Assembly: GCA_025358055.1 (NCBI GenBank)
Contig: JANYKV010000019.1
Coordinates: forward strand, 1 to 64,000
DNA: 64,000 nt
Origin: Gemmatimonadota bacterium
GTDB taxonomy: Bacteria > Gemmatimonadota > Gemmatimonadetes > Gemmatimonadales > GWC2-71-9
Direction of reading: 5' to 3'
The notes below the pieces were generated by a model. That model made no database searches. It had not been told where the DNA came from and was given only the letters and a program-made list of their open reading frames with translations. A program made the translations under genes and the position numbers. Positions 23,965 through 33,219 of the stretch are shown here, one piece after another. Positions within the stretch are counted from its first letter, which is position 1, and every line of letters begins with the position of its first letter.

Positions 23965-25601
23965 ATCCGCGCGTGCTCCTCACCGGGGCCACCGGATATG
24001 TCGGAGGCCGACTGCTGCCGGCGCTCGAATCGCGAGGTCAACCGCTCCGGTGCCTGACCCGCCATCCGGAATACCTGGTGCCCCGACTGGGCCCCAGCAC
24101 CGACGTCGTTCGAGGTGACGTGCGTGACCCAGCTTCACTCCCCGCGGCGCTCGCGGGAGTGCATACTGCCATCTACCTAGTCCACGCCATGGCCAGCGGC
24201 ACGGCCTACGAGGAGGAGGATCGGGCGGGGGCGATCGCATTTGGGCAAGCGGCCCGGGAGGCGGGCGTAAAGCGCATCATTTACCTTGGCGGTTTGGGAT
24301 CCGGTCCCACACTCTCCCGCCATCTCGTCAGCCGCCAGGAGGTCGGACACCTGCTCCGCGAGTCTGGTGTACTAACACTAGAATTGCGGGCCTCCATCGT
24401 CCTCGGCTCGGGTAGCCTCTCCTTCGACATGATCCGCGCCTTGGTCGAGGCGCTTCCCGTAATGGTGACGCCCCGCTGGGTCGATACCCTTACGCAGCCG
24501 ATCGGCATCGAGGACCTGGTGGACTATCTGATGGAGGCCATTGACCTCCCGCTCGAGGCGAGTAGAGTCGTGGAAATAGGCGGGCCGGAGCGCGTTTCCT
24601 ACGGCACCCTGATGCGCGAATATGCCCGCCAGCGCGGGCTCCGTCGCTTCATGCTTCGGGTGCCGGTCCTGACCCCGCGGCTCTCCAGCCTCTGGCTTGC
24701 CCTGGTTACACCCATCTACGCCCGGGTAGGTCGCCAATTGATCGAGGGCCTTCGGAATGAGACCGTCGTCCGCGACAATTCGGCTGCCATCTTCCGGGTG
24801 CGACCCCGCGGGGTCCGGGACGCCATCGCGCGGGCCCTGGCGAACGAGGATCAAGCCTTTGCCACCACACGCTGGTCCGATCCCCTCTCCGCCCATCTCG
24901 CACCGGCACAATGGGGTGGCAAGAGATTCGGGTCGCGCCTGGTGGATTCGCGTGCAATGACCGTACCCTGTTCCACCGCTCTGGCCTTCCGACCCGTGGA
25001 GCGCATTGGCGGAACCGTCGGGTGGTACTACGGGAACGCGCTCTGGCGAATTCGGGGCATCCTCGATCACCTCATCGGCGGGCCTGGTCTCCGCCGAGGC
25101 CGGCGAGATCCCACGACGCTACTTCCCGGCGACACCTTGGACTTCTGGCGCGTCGAGGTGGTGGAACCAGGCCACCTGCTCCGACTCGCCGCCGAAATGC
25201 GGCTGCCGGGCCGTGCCTGGCTCCAGTTCGAGGTGACGGGTGGTGGGGCCGAAAGCAGCATCCGCCAAACCGCTCTCTTCGATCCGGTCGGACTTGCGGG
25301 GCTTCTCTACTGGTACGCACTCTGGCCGGTCCACCGGCTCATCTTTGGAGGAATGCTCCGCAACATCGCCCGGGCCGCCGTCGCTTCCGAACCGGCCGGT
25401 GGTGGCCGAGGACAAGACTGCCCCCCCCCGTCCTTTGAGCCCCGGCCGGCGGGGGCCCGCGAATCTACTGCCGCACTGACACGGAACCCCAGCGGCGACA
25501 GTACCGACAGAGATGTTGACTCCGGAACGTCCCGCAACAAGGCCTTAGAGGATGGCGCCAGCCGACCGATCTTCGGCGGGTGGTGGACACGGAGGAGCTA
25601 G
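23961..25601 (+). CDS. SDR-family oxidoreductase with DUF2867 domain
   Basis: 546 residues as read. Residues 1-300 form an atypical extended SDR/NmrA Rossmann domain (VLLTGATGYVGGRLLPAL, IYLVHAMASG, RIIYLGGLGSG). About 330-480 is DUF2867, with GGTVGWYYGNALW, GDTLDFWRVE, and ending WYALWPVHRLIFGGMLRNIAR. This pairing is usual for YbjT-like proteins of about 480-500 residues. The last 60 residues are low-complexity and follow a run of nine C at 25421-25429, so the true C-terminus may differ. Translationally coupled to the CarH-like regulator (ATGA), hence probably a light- or B12-regulated membrane-linked oxidoreductase. The stop shares CTAG with the convergent permease gene. Confidence 0.88.
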   Translation: MNPRVLLTGATGYVGGRLLPALESRGQPLRCLTRHPEYLVPRLGPSTDVVRGDVRDPASLPAALAGVHTAIYLVHAMASGTAYEEEDRAGAIAFGQAAREAGVKRIIYLGGLGSGPTLSRHLVSRQEVGHLLRESGVLTLELRASIVLGSGSLSFDMIRALVEALPVMVTPRWVDTLTQPIGIEDLVDYLMEAIDLPLEASRVVEIGGPERVSYGTLMREYARQRGLRRFMLRVPVLTPRLSSLWLALVTPIYARVGRQLIEGLRNETVVRDNSAAIFRVRPRGVRDAIARALANEDQAFATTRWSDPLSAHLAPAQWGGKRFGSRLVDSRAMTVPCSTALAFRPVERIGGTVGWYYGNALWRIRGILDHLIGGPGLRRGRRDPTTLLPGDTLDFWRVEVVEPGHLLRLAAEMRLPGRAWLQFEVTGGGAESSIRQTALFDPVGLAGLLYWYALWPVHRLIFGGMLRNIARAAVASEPAGGGRGQDCPPPSFEPRPAGARESTAALTRNPSGDSTDRDVDSGTSRNKALEDGASRPIFGGWWTRRS

Positions 25602-25753
25602 TCGTGTCGCAGCGCCAACATCGGGTCGACCTGCCCAGCCCGTCGGGCCGGTATGTAGCTGGCGAGGAGGGCAACGGTGGCGAGGAAGAGTGGTACCGCT
25701 GTAAACGCAACGCCATCGTGTGCACTCACGCCGAAGAGAACAGGCGACAATAC
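25598..25753 (-). pseudogene. C-terminal remainder of ADOP permease after an in-frame TAG
   Basis: Beyond the TAG at 25756-25754 the same reading frame continues for 51 codons. They encode exactly what an ADOP C-terminus should contain: SPVLFGVSAHDG, a last transmembrane helix (PLFLATVALLASYIP) and the family end ARRAGQVDPMLALRHD, then TAG at 25600-25598. The parent gene therefore carries a nonsense codon at codon 828 of 879, or a base error in the assembly. Confidence 0.8.
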
Positions 25754-28237
25754 CTATGACGCACCGAGACACAGTCCCGTGCCAATCACCGCGCCGATTG
25801 CTACCGGCCGCATGGCCTGATATACGATGAGGCCGATCACCTTGCCGGAGTCCGCACCCAGGGCCGCCCGAATGCCGATCTCACGGGTCCGGCGCCAGAC
25901 CGCGTATGCCACCGTTCCGTAGATGCCGATCGAGGCCAGAAGCAGGGCCAGCGCGCCGAGGATTGCTGAGAGGGCCGCGGTGAGCGCGGAGACCTGAAGA
26001 TAGGGACCGAGCACGTCGCGGAGCGACCCGGTGTTGATATGGAGATCAGGATCGAGTGAAAGCGCCGCGGCCCGAATCGCGGAGGAGGGATCGGAACCGG
26101 TGCTCCTCACGATCGCTGTTTTGATCTCGAGGCCCTCGCTCGGCGTCGCTGCAAAGAAGAGGAAGGGCACGTGCTCCTGGCCCAGTGCACTGACTTCCGC
26201 GTCTCGGGCAACGCCGACGACGGTGTAGCCTCGGTCCTGCGAATCGTGCAGCAACTTTCCGAGGGCGTCCTGGCCGGGCCAGAATTTCCGGGCCGCCGAT
26301 TCGTTCACGATCACTACGTGGCCGCCGGCGGCGGTTTCAGCCGAGTTGAAATCTCGCCCCCGCACCAGCGGAATGCGGACACTCCGGAAGAATCCCGCAC
26401 TGACGACGTTGAGCTCCACGGAAAGTTGCGGATTCTCGGGCGCGCGGAATGGTGAGGAGGTATGGGCGCTGCCCAGCGGCACTGTTGCGGCGAGTGCGAC
26501 CTCGTCCACACCGGGGAGTCCACGAAGACTTGTCGCCAAGGCCAGCTCGAAAGCGCTCGCTTGGGCCGCGGTATAGCCTTCGCGCTGCAAGTCGAACGAC
26601 AGGGTAGTCACCCCATTCATGACGAATCCGGGATCCACGGTCTGCGCGCGCTTCAATCCCCGCAGCAGCAGCCCAGCCGCCATCAGGAGTACCAGACAGA
26701 CGGCGACCTGAATCCCGACCAGCGACCGGCGCAGCCACGTACGGCCCCCTTCCGGATCGTAATCCTCCTGCTTGAGCGCGCGGATCAGGTCGGGCCGGGT
26801 GGCCTGCAACGCGGGCGCCAGGCCAAACGCCAAGCCGGTGCCGACCGTGAGGAGGAGCGCATAGCCGAAGACGCGCAGGTCGATGCCAACGGGAATGCGG
26901 AGTGGGGTCGAACCGGGATCGCTGGTGATCAGGGCTGCGATGGCGGAGGCCGACCCTTGAGCCAGGACGGTTCCCAAGCAACCGCCAAGGAGCGCGATCA
27001 AGAGACTTTCGGTGAGGAGTTGGCGGACGATGCGCCAGCGCGACGCTCCGGTGGCCAGTCGCACGGCGATTTCGCGCTGGCGCGACGCGGCGCGCACCAG
27101 AAACAGGTTCGCGAGATTGGCGCAGGCGACCAACAAAACTAGGCCGACTGCCGCGAGAAACACGCCGCCAACAGCAAACACGATCCCACGCGCTTCCGGC
27201 TGCGCCAGGAGGCGCGCCTTTTCAACCAACAACCTCGTCGTGCGCCCGGAGTATTTCTGATCCAGCCGCGCGGCTATCACCCGCAAGTTGGCACGCGCAC
27301 CAGAGAGCGTCAGGCGCTCTTTGAGACGACCGATCACTGCGAGCCAACTCAAATTCTCCTCGTGAAGTTGCGACGCCTGCGCGGCGCGGCCGGAGAGGGC
27401 CCACTGCATCGTGAGAGGTGCCCAGAAGGTTGGGACGACGATTTCAGTGCCCTGGAAACCAGGCGCGGCCACGCCGATGATGGTGAGAGGTATCCGGTTC
27501 AGACGCACGGTTTTGCCCAGGATGGCTGGATCGGCGGCGTATTTGGTTTGCCAGAGGTCGTGGCTGATTACGGCGACCGGACCAGCGTCGTCCCCGACGC
27601 ACTCGGACGGAGCAAAGCCGCGACCGATCACCGGAGCGGCCTCGAGCACCTCGAAATAGTTGCACGATGTCAGCTGGCCGCGGACCGGCCGCGCGTCGGT
27701 ATCGAGTGCCGCTGTGAATTCCGGAACGTACGCGGCGAGACCGGAAAAGACGGAATTCTGATCGCGATACTCGAGGTATTCCGGTAGCGAAAATAAACTG
27801 GCACCGCCGGACACTTTTCGCCCCCCGCCCCGCGCCCGGTGGAACTCCTGATAGAGGCTCAACACCGGATTCGAACCGCCGAGCGAAAGCGGGCGGAGCG
27901 CCACCGCGTCGAAGATTGAAAAGATGGTGGTGTTGAGGCCGATGCTGAGGGCGATGGTGAGAATGGCAATCGCGGTGAAGCCGGGTCGCCGCCGCATGGC
28001 TCGAAGGGCGTATCGGACATCCTGGGTGAGGTGCTCGAGCCAGAGGGCGCGGTGGGCTTCGTGGAATTGTTCGCGCGCCGTGGCGGTGTTTCCAAAGGCC
28101 CGCCGCGCCGCGCGCATGGCTTCCTCGGGCGGCAGGCCCAATTGCACCAACCGGTCGGCCTCGAGCGCCAAGTGCGAGGCCACTTCGTTGGCGAAATCCT
28201 CATCGCGCCGCGCCCGCTTGAAGAATTGCCACCGCAC
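25754..28237 (-). CDS. ADOP-type ABC transporter permease, truncated by in-frame stop
   Basis: 827 residues before the stop. The N-terminal cytoplasmic segment is typical of ADOP permeases (DEDFANEVASHLALEADRL, ARRAFGN, VRYALRAMRRRPGF). Next come a first helix, a MacB-like periplasmic domain, FtsX helices in the middle, a second periplasmic domain and FtsX helices at the end. Such proteins are MacB/FtsX-like and often occur without an ATPase next door, as here. The last transmembrane helix lies beyond the premature TAG. GTG 28237 has AGGAGG upstream and lies 4 bases after the PadR stop, so the two form one operon. Likely efflux or stress related; substrate unknown. Confidence 0.88.
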   Translation of the reverse strand: MRWQFFKRARRDEDFANEVASHLALEADRLVQLGLPPEEAMRAARRAFGNTATAREQFHEAHRALWLEHLTQDVRYALRAMRRRPGFTAIAILTIALSIGLNTTIFSIFDAVALRPLSLGGSNPVLSLYQEFHRARGGGRKVSGGASLFSLPEYLEYRDQNSVFSGLAAYVPEFTAALDTDARPVRGQLTSCNYFEVLEAAPVIGRGFAPSECVGDDAGPVAVISHDLWQTKYAADPAILGKTVRLNRIPLTIIGVAAPGFQGTEIVVPTFWAPLTMQWALSGRAAQASQLHEENLSWLAVIGRLKERLTLSGARANLRVIAARLDQKYSGRTTRLLVEKARLLAQPEARGIVFAVGGVFLAAVGLVLLVACANLANLFLVRAASRQREIAVRLATGASRWRIVRQLLTESLLIALLGGCLGTVLAQGSASAIAALITSDPGSTPLRIPVGIDLRVFGYALLLTVGTGLAFGLAPALQATRPDLIRALKQEDYDPEGGRTWLRRSLVGIQVAVCLVLLMAAGLLLRGLKRAQTVDPGFVMNGVTTLSFDLQREGYTAAQASAFELALATSLRGLPGVDEVALAATVPLGSAHTSSPFRAPENPQLSVELNVVSAGFFRSVRIPLVRGRDFNSAETAAGGHVVIVNESAARKFWPGQDALGKLLHDSQDRGYTVVGVARDAEVSALGQEHVPFLFFAATPSEGLEIKTAIVRSTGSDPSSAIRAAALSLDPDLHINTGSLRDVLGPYLQVSALTAALSAILGALALLLASIGIYGTVAYAVWRRTREIGIRAALGADSGKVIGLIVYQAMRPVAIGAVIGTGLCLGAS

Positions 28238-28241
28238 TGGA

Positions 28242-28598
28242 CTAGCCTCCTGCGAGCTCGGGTCCCAAAACGAGTGTCACCGCCTGAGCAATCCGCCGCC
28301 ACTCACCCGCCTCCTTGGACAGCTGCTTCCGCCCATCTGCTGTCAGCTCGTAGAACCGGGCTCGCCGGTTGTTGTCGGAGACGCCCCATTTGCCTCGGAT
28401 CCAGCCGTTCGCCTCCATGCGCTGGAGGGCCGGATAGAGCGACCCGTGGTCGACGAGGAGGGCTTCGCGCGAGCCGTGTTGGATGGCGAGGACGATCCCG
28501 TGACCGTGGTGAGCGCCGAGTGCGAGGGTGCGGAGGATGAGCAGGTCGAGGGTACCTTGGAGGATTGCGGCGCGGTCGACCGCCTTATTGGTAGACAT
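28242..28598 (-). CDS. PadR family transcriptional regulator
   Basis: 118 residues: the PadR winged helix with [23 protein letters not shown], then [18 protein letters not shown] and [19 protein letters not shown], and a short C-terminal helix. PadR proteins are usually ligand-responsive repressors that control the adjacent permease. I start at ATG 28598; the open frame further upstream is not PadR-like. It is followed after 4 bases by the permease gene. TTCTA-C-TAGAA overlaps its start codon and may be its own operator. Confidence 0.9.
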   Translation of the reverse strand: MSTNKAVDRAAILQGTLDLLILRTLALGAHHGHGIVLAIQHGSREALLVDHGSLYPALQRMEANGWIRGKWGVSDNNRRARFYELTADGRKQLSKEAGEWRRIAQAVTLVLGPELAGG

Positions 28599-28608
28599 TC
28601 TACTAGAA
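28598..28608. promoter_or_regulatory. Inverted repeat TTCTA-C-TAGAA at PadR start codon
   Basis: A perfect 5-bp inverted repeat with a one-base centre sits on the start codon of the minus-strand PadR gene, in the 159-base divergent gap. The position suits autorepression. It could also be chance. Confidence 0.3.
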
Positions 28609-28718
28609 GATAGAGACTCCGGACAATCTGTCAAGCCGGAAGCGCAGCCCAATCCGCTCGCAAGCTCGATACACCCTGAAGCACAATGCGCCGCACGGTC
28701 CGCCCCCACCCTTGCCTT

Positions 28719-28738
28719 AGTTGCTTTGGGTAGTAACT
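28719..28738. promoter_or_regulatory. Imperfect inverted repeat upstream of second PadR gene
   Basis: AGTTGCT (28719-28725) and AGTAACT (28732-28738) are reverse complements with one mismatch, 6 bases apart, and end about 20 bases before ATG 28758. Placement between promoter and ribosome-binding site suits a PadR operator. Confidence 0.3.
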
Positions 28739-28757
28739 TAGTGGAAGGAGGTGGACG

Positions 28758-29099
28758 ATGGCGCTGCTCAAAGGCACCCTCGATGTGCTGGTCCTCAAGG
28801 CACTCTCATGGGGCCCGCTCCACGGATTCGAGATCACCCGGTGGCTCGAGGCGCGCGCCGACGGCCAGCTCATTATCGAGGACGCGGCCCTTCTCCAGGC
28901 GCTCCATCGCCTCGAGGAGCGCGGCCTCCTCAAGGCGGAGTGGGGTGTCACCGAGAACAACCGCCGGGCGCGCTACTACGCGCTCACGCCGGCCGGCCGA
29001 ACCAAGCTCAAACGTGAGATGGAATCAGTGCTCCAATCCGTGGCGGCACTCACCGGCATCCTCGCGGTGCGGACTCCCTCACAGGGAGGTGCCCGATGA
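28758..29099 (+). CDS. PadR family transcriptional regulator
   Basis: 113 residues with a complete PadR winged helix: [46 protein letters not shown] and [26 protein letters not shown] lies 7 bases before ATG. The stop overlaps the following permease start (ATGA), so regulator and permease are translated together. It is divergent from the other PadR gene, and the two regulators share only moderate similarity in the recognition region. Confidence 0.92.
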   Translation: MALLKGTLDVLVLKALSWGPLHGFEITRWLEARADGQLIIEDAALLQALHRLEERGLLKAEWGVTENNRRARYYALTPAGRTKLKREMESVLQSVAALTGILAVRTPSQGGAR

Positions 29100-31795
29100 G
29101 CGAACGGGGAGTTCGCGCCGGGGTGCGGCGACTGTTCCGGCTCGCTCTCCATCGGCCGGATTGGGCCGCGGATGAGGCCGATGCCGAGCTCGAGTCCGTC
29201 CTCCAGGAACGGGTGGACTTTCTCGTTTCCGGTGGCATGGCCCCCGACGCCGCGCGGGCCGAGGCACTCGGCCGGCTGGGTGATAGCATCCACGGCGCAC
29301 GGGCCCGTCTCCAGCACTCCGCCGAACGTCGGGAACGACACCTCATGCTCTCCGAGTGGCTCGACGATCTACTGACCGATGGGCGGTACGCACTCCGCTC
29401 CCTCCGGCGGAGCCCCGCAGTCGCGACCGCGGCGATCCTAACACTCGCCCTCGCCATCGGAGCCAACACGGCCATCTTCTCGGCGGTGAACGCGGTGATG
29501 ATTCGGCCGCTTCCCTTTCAGCAACCCGACCGCCTCGTCGCCCTGTGGGAGAAGAATCCCGACTTTCATTGGTATCAGGAAGACGCCGCGCCGGCCAACT
29601 ACATCGATTGGCAAGAACAAGTGAGTGCGTTCGCGGATGTCGCGGCCTACCCGAGCTTCCCCGGGACCGTGACGCTCACCGGCTCCGGCGCGCCGCGGCT
29701 CCTCCCCGCACAGGTCGTGACGGGAAATTTCTTCGAGGTGTTGGGCATTCGTCCCTTCCTCGGACGCACCCTCCGGCCGAGCGAGACCTGGAGCACAGGC
29801 GGCCCCTCGGCGGCGGTGCTGTCCTATCGCTGCTGGCGCGATGTCTTCGGCGCTGACCGCGGGCTCGTCGGCCGCACGGTACAACTCGATGGGCAGTCCG
29901 TCGAGGTCGCCGGGGTTCTCCCGGAGCGGTTCGCCTATCCCGGCCTCGACGTGGATGTGTGGCAGGCGGTCGGGTGGGACCCCACCGCGCGGACCCAGGT
30001 CTGGTTCCGGCGAGCGCACTTTGTCCGAACGGTGGCGCGACTCAAGCCTGGGGCCACGGCCGAGAGTGCCAACGCAGCGTTTCAGGCGGTCGTCACTCGA
30101 CTTGAACACGATTACCCGGCGACAAATACCCACATGGGCGCAGGTCTTACCCCGCTCCACGATTTTCTCATTGGAAGTACGCGTCTCCCCCTATTGGTCA
30201 TGTTCGGCTCGGTAGCCGTCCTGCTCTTGATCGCCTGCGCCAATGTGGGCAACCTCTTACTCGTGCGGGCAGCCGGGCGGGAGCGCGAAGCGGCGCTTCG
30301 CTTGGCGCTCGGCGCGGGCCGAGGGCGGCTCGTTCGGATGGCGTTTGCGGAGAGCCTCGTGCTTGCAACCCTGGGCGGGGCGGCCGGCGTGGCGCTCGGC
30401 GGTTGGGGAACTCGGATCCTCGTCGCAATGCAGCCACCGGGAATGCTCCCGGTGCAGGATCTATCGATGAACTGGGGCGTTCTCGCGTATGCGGTGGCCG
30501 GAACCGCATTGAGCGCGCTGCTCTTCGGGATCGCACCGGCCGTTTGGATGGGACGGCGGATCCCCGCGGATGCGCTTCACGAGGAGGGGCGAACGGCCAG
30601 CGGCAGCTTGCGTAGCGGACGACTCGGCGACGCGATCCTGGTGTGCCAGGTCGCGCTGGCGATCGCACTCACACTCGGCGCTGGGTTACTGGTCCGGAGC
30701 TATCTCGTGCTCCAAGGGGTCGCGCCAGGCTTCGAATCTCAGGGGGTGCTGGCTGTACGGATCGTGCTTCCCGGCATTCGATTCGACAGCACTCGGAAGG
30801 TGCTTTCGTTTTACGACGAACTCGAAGCGAGGGCGCGCGCGTTGCCCGGCGTCGAGGCTGCCGCTTTGGTTTCCCAAGTTCCGCTCGGCCCACCCAGCTG
30901 GAGCAGTCAGTTCTCGATTGCGGGACACCCAACTCCCGACCAGGGGACTCAGGCCATCCACCGTGAACTCAGCAGGGAGTATCACAAGGTGATGCGGGTA
31001 CCGTTGCTGCGGGGCCGTTTCATCACTGACGCGGACCGGCGAGAGGCGCCGTACGTGGTGCTCATCAACGAAACCCTGGCGAGAACCTACTTCCAGGGGG
31101 AAAACCCAATCGGGCAGCGAGTGGCTTTCGACCGGATTCCGGATTCCATGTCCACGTGGCGCACCATCATTGGCGTGGTGGCCGATGAGCGACAGGCGTC
31201 GCTGGCGGAGTCGCCGCAGCCGGAGTTTGTCGCCCCGTATTCCCAGGAGGCGAGGAGCGCCATGACACTCCTGGTTCGCACCCGAGGTGATCCAGCAACG
31301 CTCGGCCCGGCCGTGCGCCAGATCGTGGCACAGCTCGATCCCGGCCTCGCCATCAGCTCGATGCAGACGATGGACGAGGTGCGTATGGCCTCACTCGCTC
31401 GCGACCGGTTTCTCACCGCGCTCCTCCTTTCCTTTGCCTTGGTGGGCGTGGTATTAGGGCTGGTCGGCGTGTACGGCGTGGTAGCGCAACTGGCGCGCCG
31501 ACGCACCCGCGAGATGGGCATTCGCATCGCGCTCGGTGCCCGAGTGGGACAGGTACAGTGGATCGTCGTCCGCCACGGTGTGGTAGTGACTTTGCTCGGC
31601 GTAGCGCTCGGCGTTGGAGCCGCGCTTGCGACGACGGGGGCCTTGCGCACTCTGCTGTATCACGTCGCGCCCACAGATCCGGCGACCTTCGTACTCGTGC
31701 CTCTGCTTGCGCTCGTCACCTCGGCATTGGCGTCGTGGCTTCCGGCGATCCGGGTGAGCCGAGCGGACCCGAGCGACGTGCTGCGGTCCGACTGA
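29096..31795 (+). CDS. ADOP-type ABC transporter permease
   Basis: 899 residues and apparently intact. The N-terminal segment (DEADAELESVLQERVDFLV, ALGRLGD) is followed by LTDGRYALRSLRRSPA and a first helix with GANTAIFSAVNAVMIRPLPF. Then come a MacB periplasmic domain, a central FtsX block (CANVGNLLLVRAAGREREAALRLALGAGRGRL), a second periplasmic domain and a final FtsX block (REMGIRIALGARVGQV) ending IRVSRADPSDVLRSD. Translationally coupled to the upstream PadR gene. No ATPase gene is adjacent, so an energising subunit must be encoded elsewhere or absent. Confidence 0.92.
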   Translation: MSERGVRAGVRRLFRLALHRPDWAADEADAELESVLQERVDFLVSGGMAPDAARAEALGRLGDSIHGARARLQHSAERRERHLMLSEWLDDLLTDGRYALRSLRRSPAVATAAILTLALAIGANTAIFSAVNAVMIRPLPFQQPDRLVALWEKNPDFHWYQEDAAPANYIDWQEQVSAFADVAAYPSFPGTVTLTGSGAPRLLPAQVVTGNFFEVLGIRPFLGRTLRPSETWSTGGPSAAVLSYRCWRDVFGADRGLVGRTVQLDGQSVEVAGVLPERFAYPGLDVDVWQAVGWDPTARTQVWFRRAHFVRTVARLKPGATAESANAAFQAVVTRLEHDYPATNTHMGAGLTPLHDFLIGSTRLPLLVMFGSVAVLLLIACANVGNLLLVRAAGREREAALRLALGAGRGRLVRMAFAESLVLATLGGAAGVALGGWGTRILVAMQPPGMLPVQDLSMNWGVLAYAVAGTALSALLFGIAPAVWMGRRIPADALHEEGRTASGSLRSGRLGDAILVCQVALAIALTLGAGLLVRSYLVLQGVAPGFESQGVLAVRIVLPGIRFDSTRKVLSFYDELEARARALPGVEAAALVSQVPLGPPSWSSQFSIAGHPTPDQGTQAIHRELSREYHKVMRVPLLRGRFITDADRREAPYVVLINETLARTYFQGENPIGQRVAFDRIPDSMSTWRTIIGVVADERQASLAESPQPEFVAPYSQEARSAMTLLVRTRGDPATLGPAVRQIVAQLDPGLAISSMQTMDEVRMASLARDRFLTALLLSFALVGVVLGLVGVYGVVAQLARRRTREMGIRIALGARVGQVQWIVVRHGVVVTLLGVALGVGAALATTGALRTLLYHVAPTDPATFVLVPLLALVTSALASWLPAIRVSRADPSDVLRSD

Positions 31796-31887
31796 TGGCG
31801 TTACATATGGGGAGGCCGGCTCAATCCGTGTAGATCTCGACCCGTCGCCTCTTGGCGTGGATATCTCCACGAGGGTATCCTGCGACC

Positions 31888-33216
31888 ATGCCGACATCGA
31901 TCCGATCATTTCGCTACCGGGTGGCAGTCGCCATCATACTGGCATCGCCAAGCACAAGCCCAGCCCAATCCCCCCTTACCCGCGTCGAACAAGCGATTGC
32001 CCGTTCGGTCGACGCCAACAATGACTCCGCGCTAGCGCTGCTTGAACGGATCGTGAACCTCAACAGTGGCACTCTCAACCTCGTCGGTGTTCGCCAAGTC
32101 GGAACAATTCTGCGGGGCGAGCTCGATGCTCTTGGCTTCATGACGCGGTGGGACGAGGGTGAGGCATTTCATCGAGCGGGACACCTGGTGGCGGAACATT
32201 CGGGTATCGGACCCCGAATTCTCCTCATTGGACATCTGGACACGGTGTTCGAACCGGATCATCCCTTTCAGCGGTTTGAACGCATTGACCAGAAGCGAGC
32301 CAGAGGTCCCGGCATCATCGACATGAAAGGTGGCGACGTCATCATCATCCAGGCGCTCAAGGCGCTGAAAGCGGCCGGCGCATTGGACCGGATGAACATC
32401 ATGGTGATCATGAACGGGGACGAGGAGAAACCGGGACATCCGCTCGCTCTCGCCCGCCAGAGTCTCACCGATCTGGCCCAGCGAGCGGACATCGCCATCG
32501 GATTTGAAGACGGCTCGGGGGATCCGCATAAAGCGGTCATCGCTCGTCGCGGCGTAGCTTCATGGAACCTCACAGTGAAAGGCACTGCCGCGCACTCCTC
32601 GCAGATCTTCCGGGAAGACGTCGGTCCGGGGGGAATCTTTGAGACCGCACGCATTCTTCAGGCATTTCGGGAACGGCTGATGGGCCAACAGTATCTGACG
32701 TTCAACCCGGGAGTTGCCCTGGGGGGCACATCGGTGGCCCTCGATAGCAGCGGCGAGCGAGGAAGTGCGGCGGGCAAGAGCAATGTGGTGGCCGAGTATA
32801 TGTCGGTGACCGGAGACCTCCGAACCCTGTCAGCGGATCAGCTGGCCCGCGCCAAGGCAACTATGCGGGGGATTGTGGCCGAGCACCTTCCGCAAACCCG
32901 GTCCGAAATAGCCTTTGAGGATGGGTACCCGCCGCTCGCTCCAACGGAAGGAAATATGCGGCTCCTGCATGCGGCGGACCAGGCTAACCGCGACCTGGGC
33001 TACGACTCGGTTACCGCAACGGATCCGCTCAAGGCCGGTGCCGCCGACATCTCCTTCACGGCCGGGTTGGTGCCAATGGCCATTGATGGTATCGGCTTGG
33101 CAGGTTGGGACGATCACACCGCAAAGGAGGTCGCGGACCTGAGCACGTTGCCGATGTTGACCAAGCGAGCCGCGGTGCTTCTGTATCGGCTGAGTCAAAC
33201 CAACGGCACACCATGA
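31888..33216 (+). CDS. Secreted M20 family metallopeptidase (glutamate carboxypeptidase-like)
   Basis: 442 residues: signal peptide, then the M20 catalytic core with metal ligands in LIGHLDTVF (H116, D118), GIIDMKGGD (D145) and MNGDEEKP (E179/E180, including the catalytic glutamate). Next are a dimerisation/lid domain (SWNLTVKGTAAHSSQ) and AGAADISF near the C-terminus. It resembles carboxypeptidase G2-type enzymes that remove C-terminal glutamate from peptides or folates. I start at ATG 31888, after GAGGG, because the earlier in-frame ATG (31852) precedes the natural signal peptide. Its stop is 3 bases from the stop of the convergent winged-helix gene. Confidence 0.9.
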   Translation: MPTSIRSFRYRVAVAIILASPSTSPAQSPLTRVEQAIARSVDANNDSALALLERIVNLNSGTLNLVGVRQVGTILRGELDALGFMTRWDEGEAFHRAGHLVAEHSGIGPRILLIGHLDTVFEPDHPFQRFERIDQKRARGPGIIDMKGGDVIIIQALKALKAAGALDRMNIMVIMNGDEEKPGHPLALARQSLTDLAQRADIAIGFEDGSGDPHKAVIARRGVASWNLTVKGTAAHSSQIFREDVGPGGIFETARILQAFRERLMGQQYLTFNPGVALGGTSVALDSSGERGSAAGKSNVVAEYMSVTGDLRTLSADQLARAKATMRGIVAEHLPQTRSEIAFEDGYPPLAPTEGNMRLLHAADQANRDLGYDSVTATDPLKAGAADISFTAGLVPMAIDGIGLAGWDDHTAKEVADLSTLPMLTKRAAVLLYRLSQTNGTP

Positions 33217-33219
33217 GGC

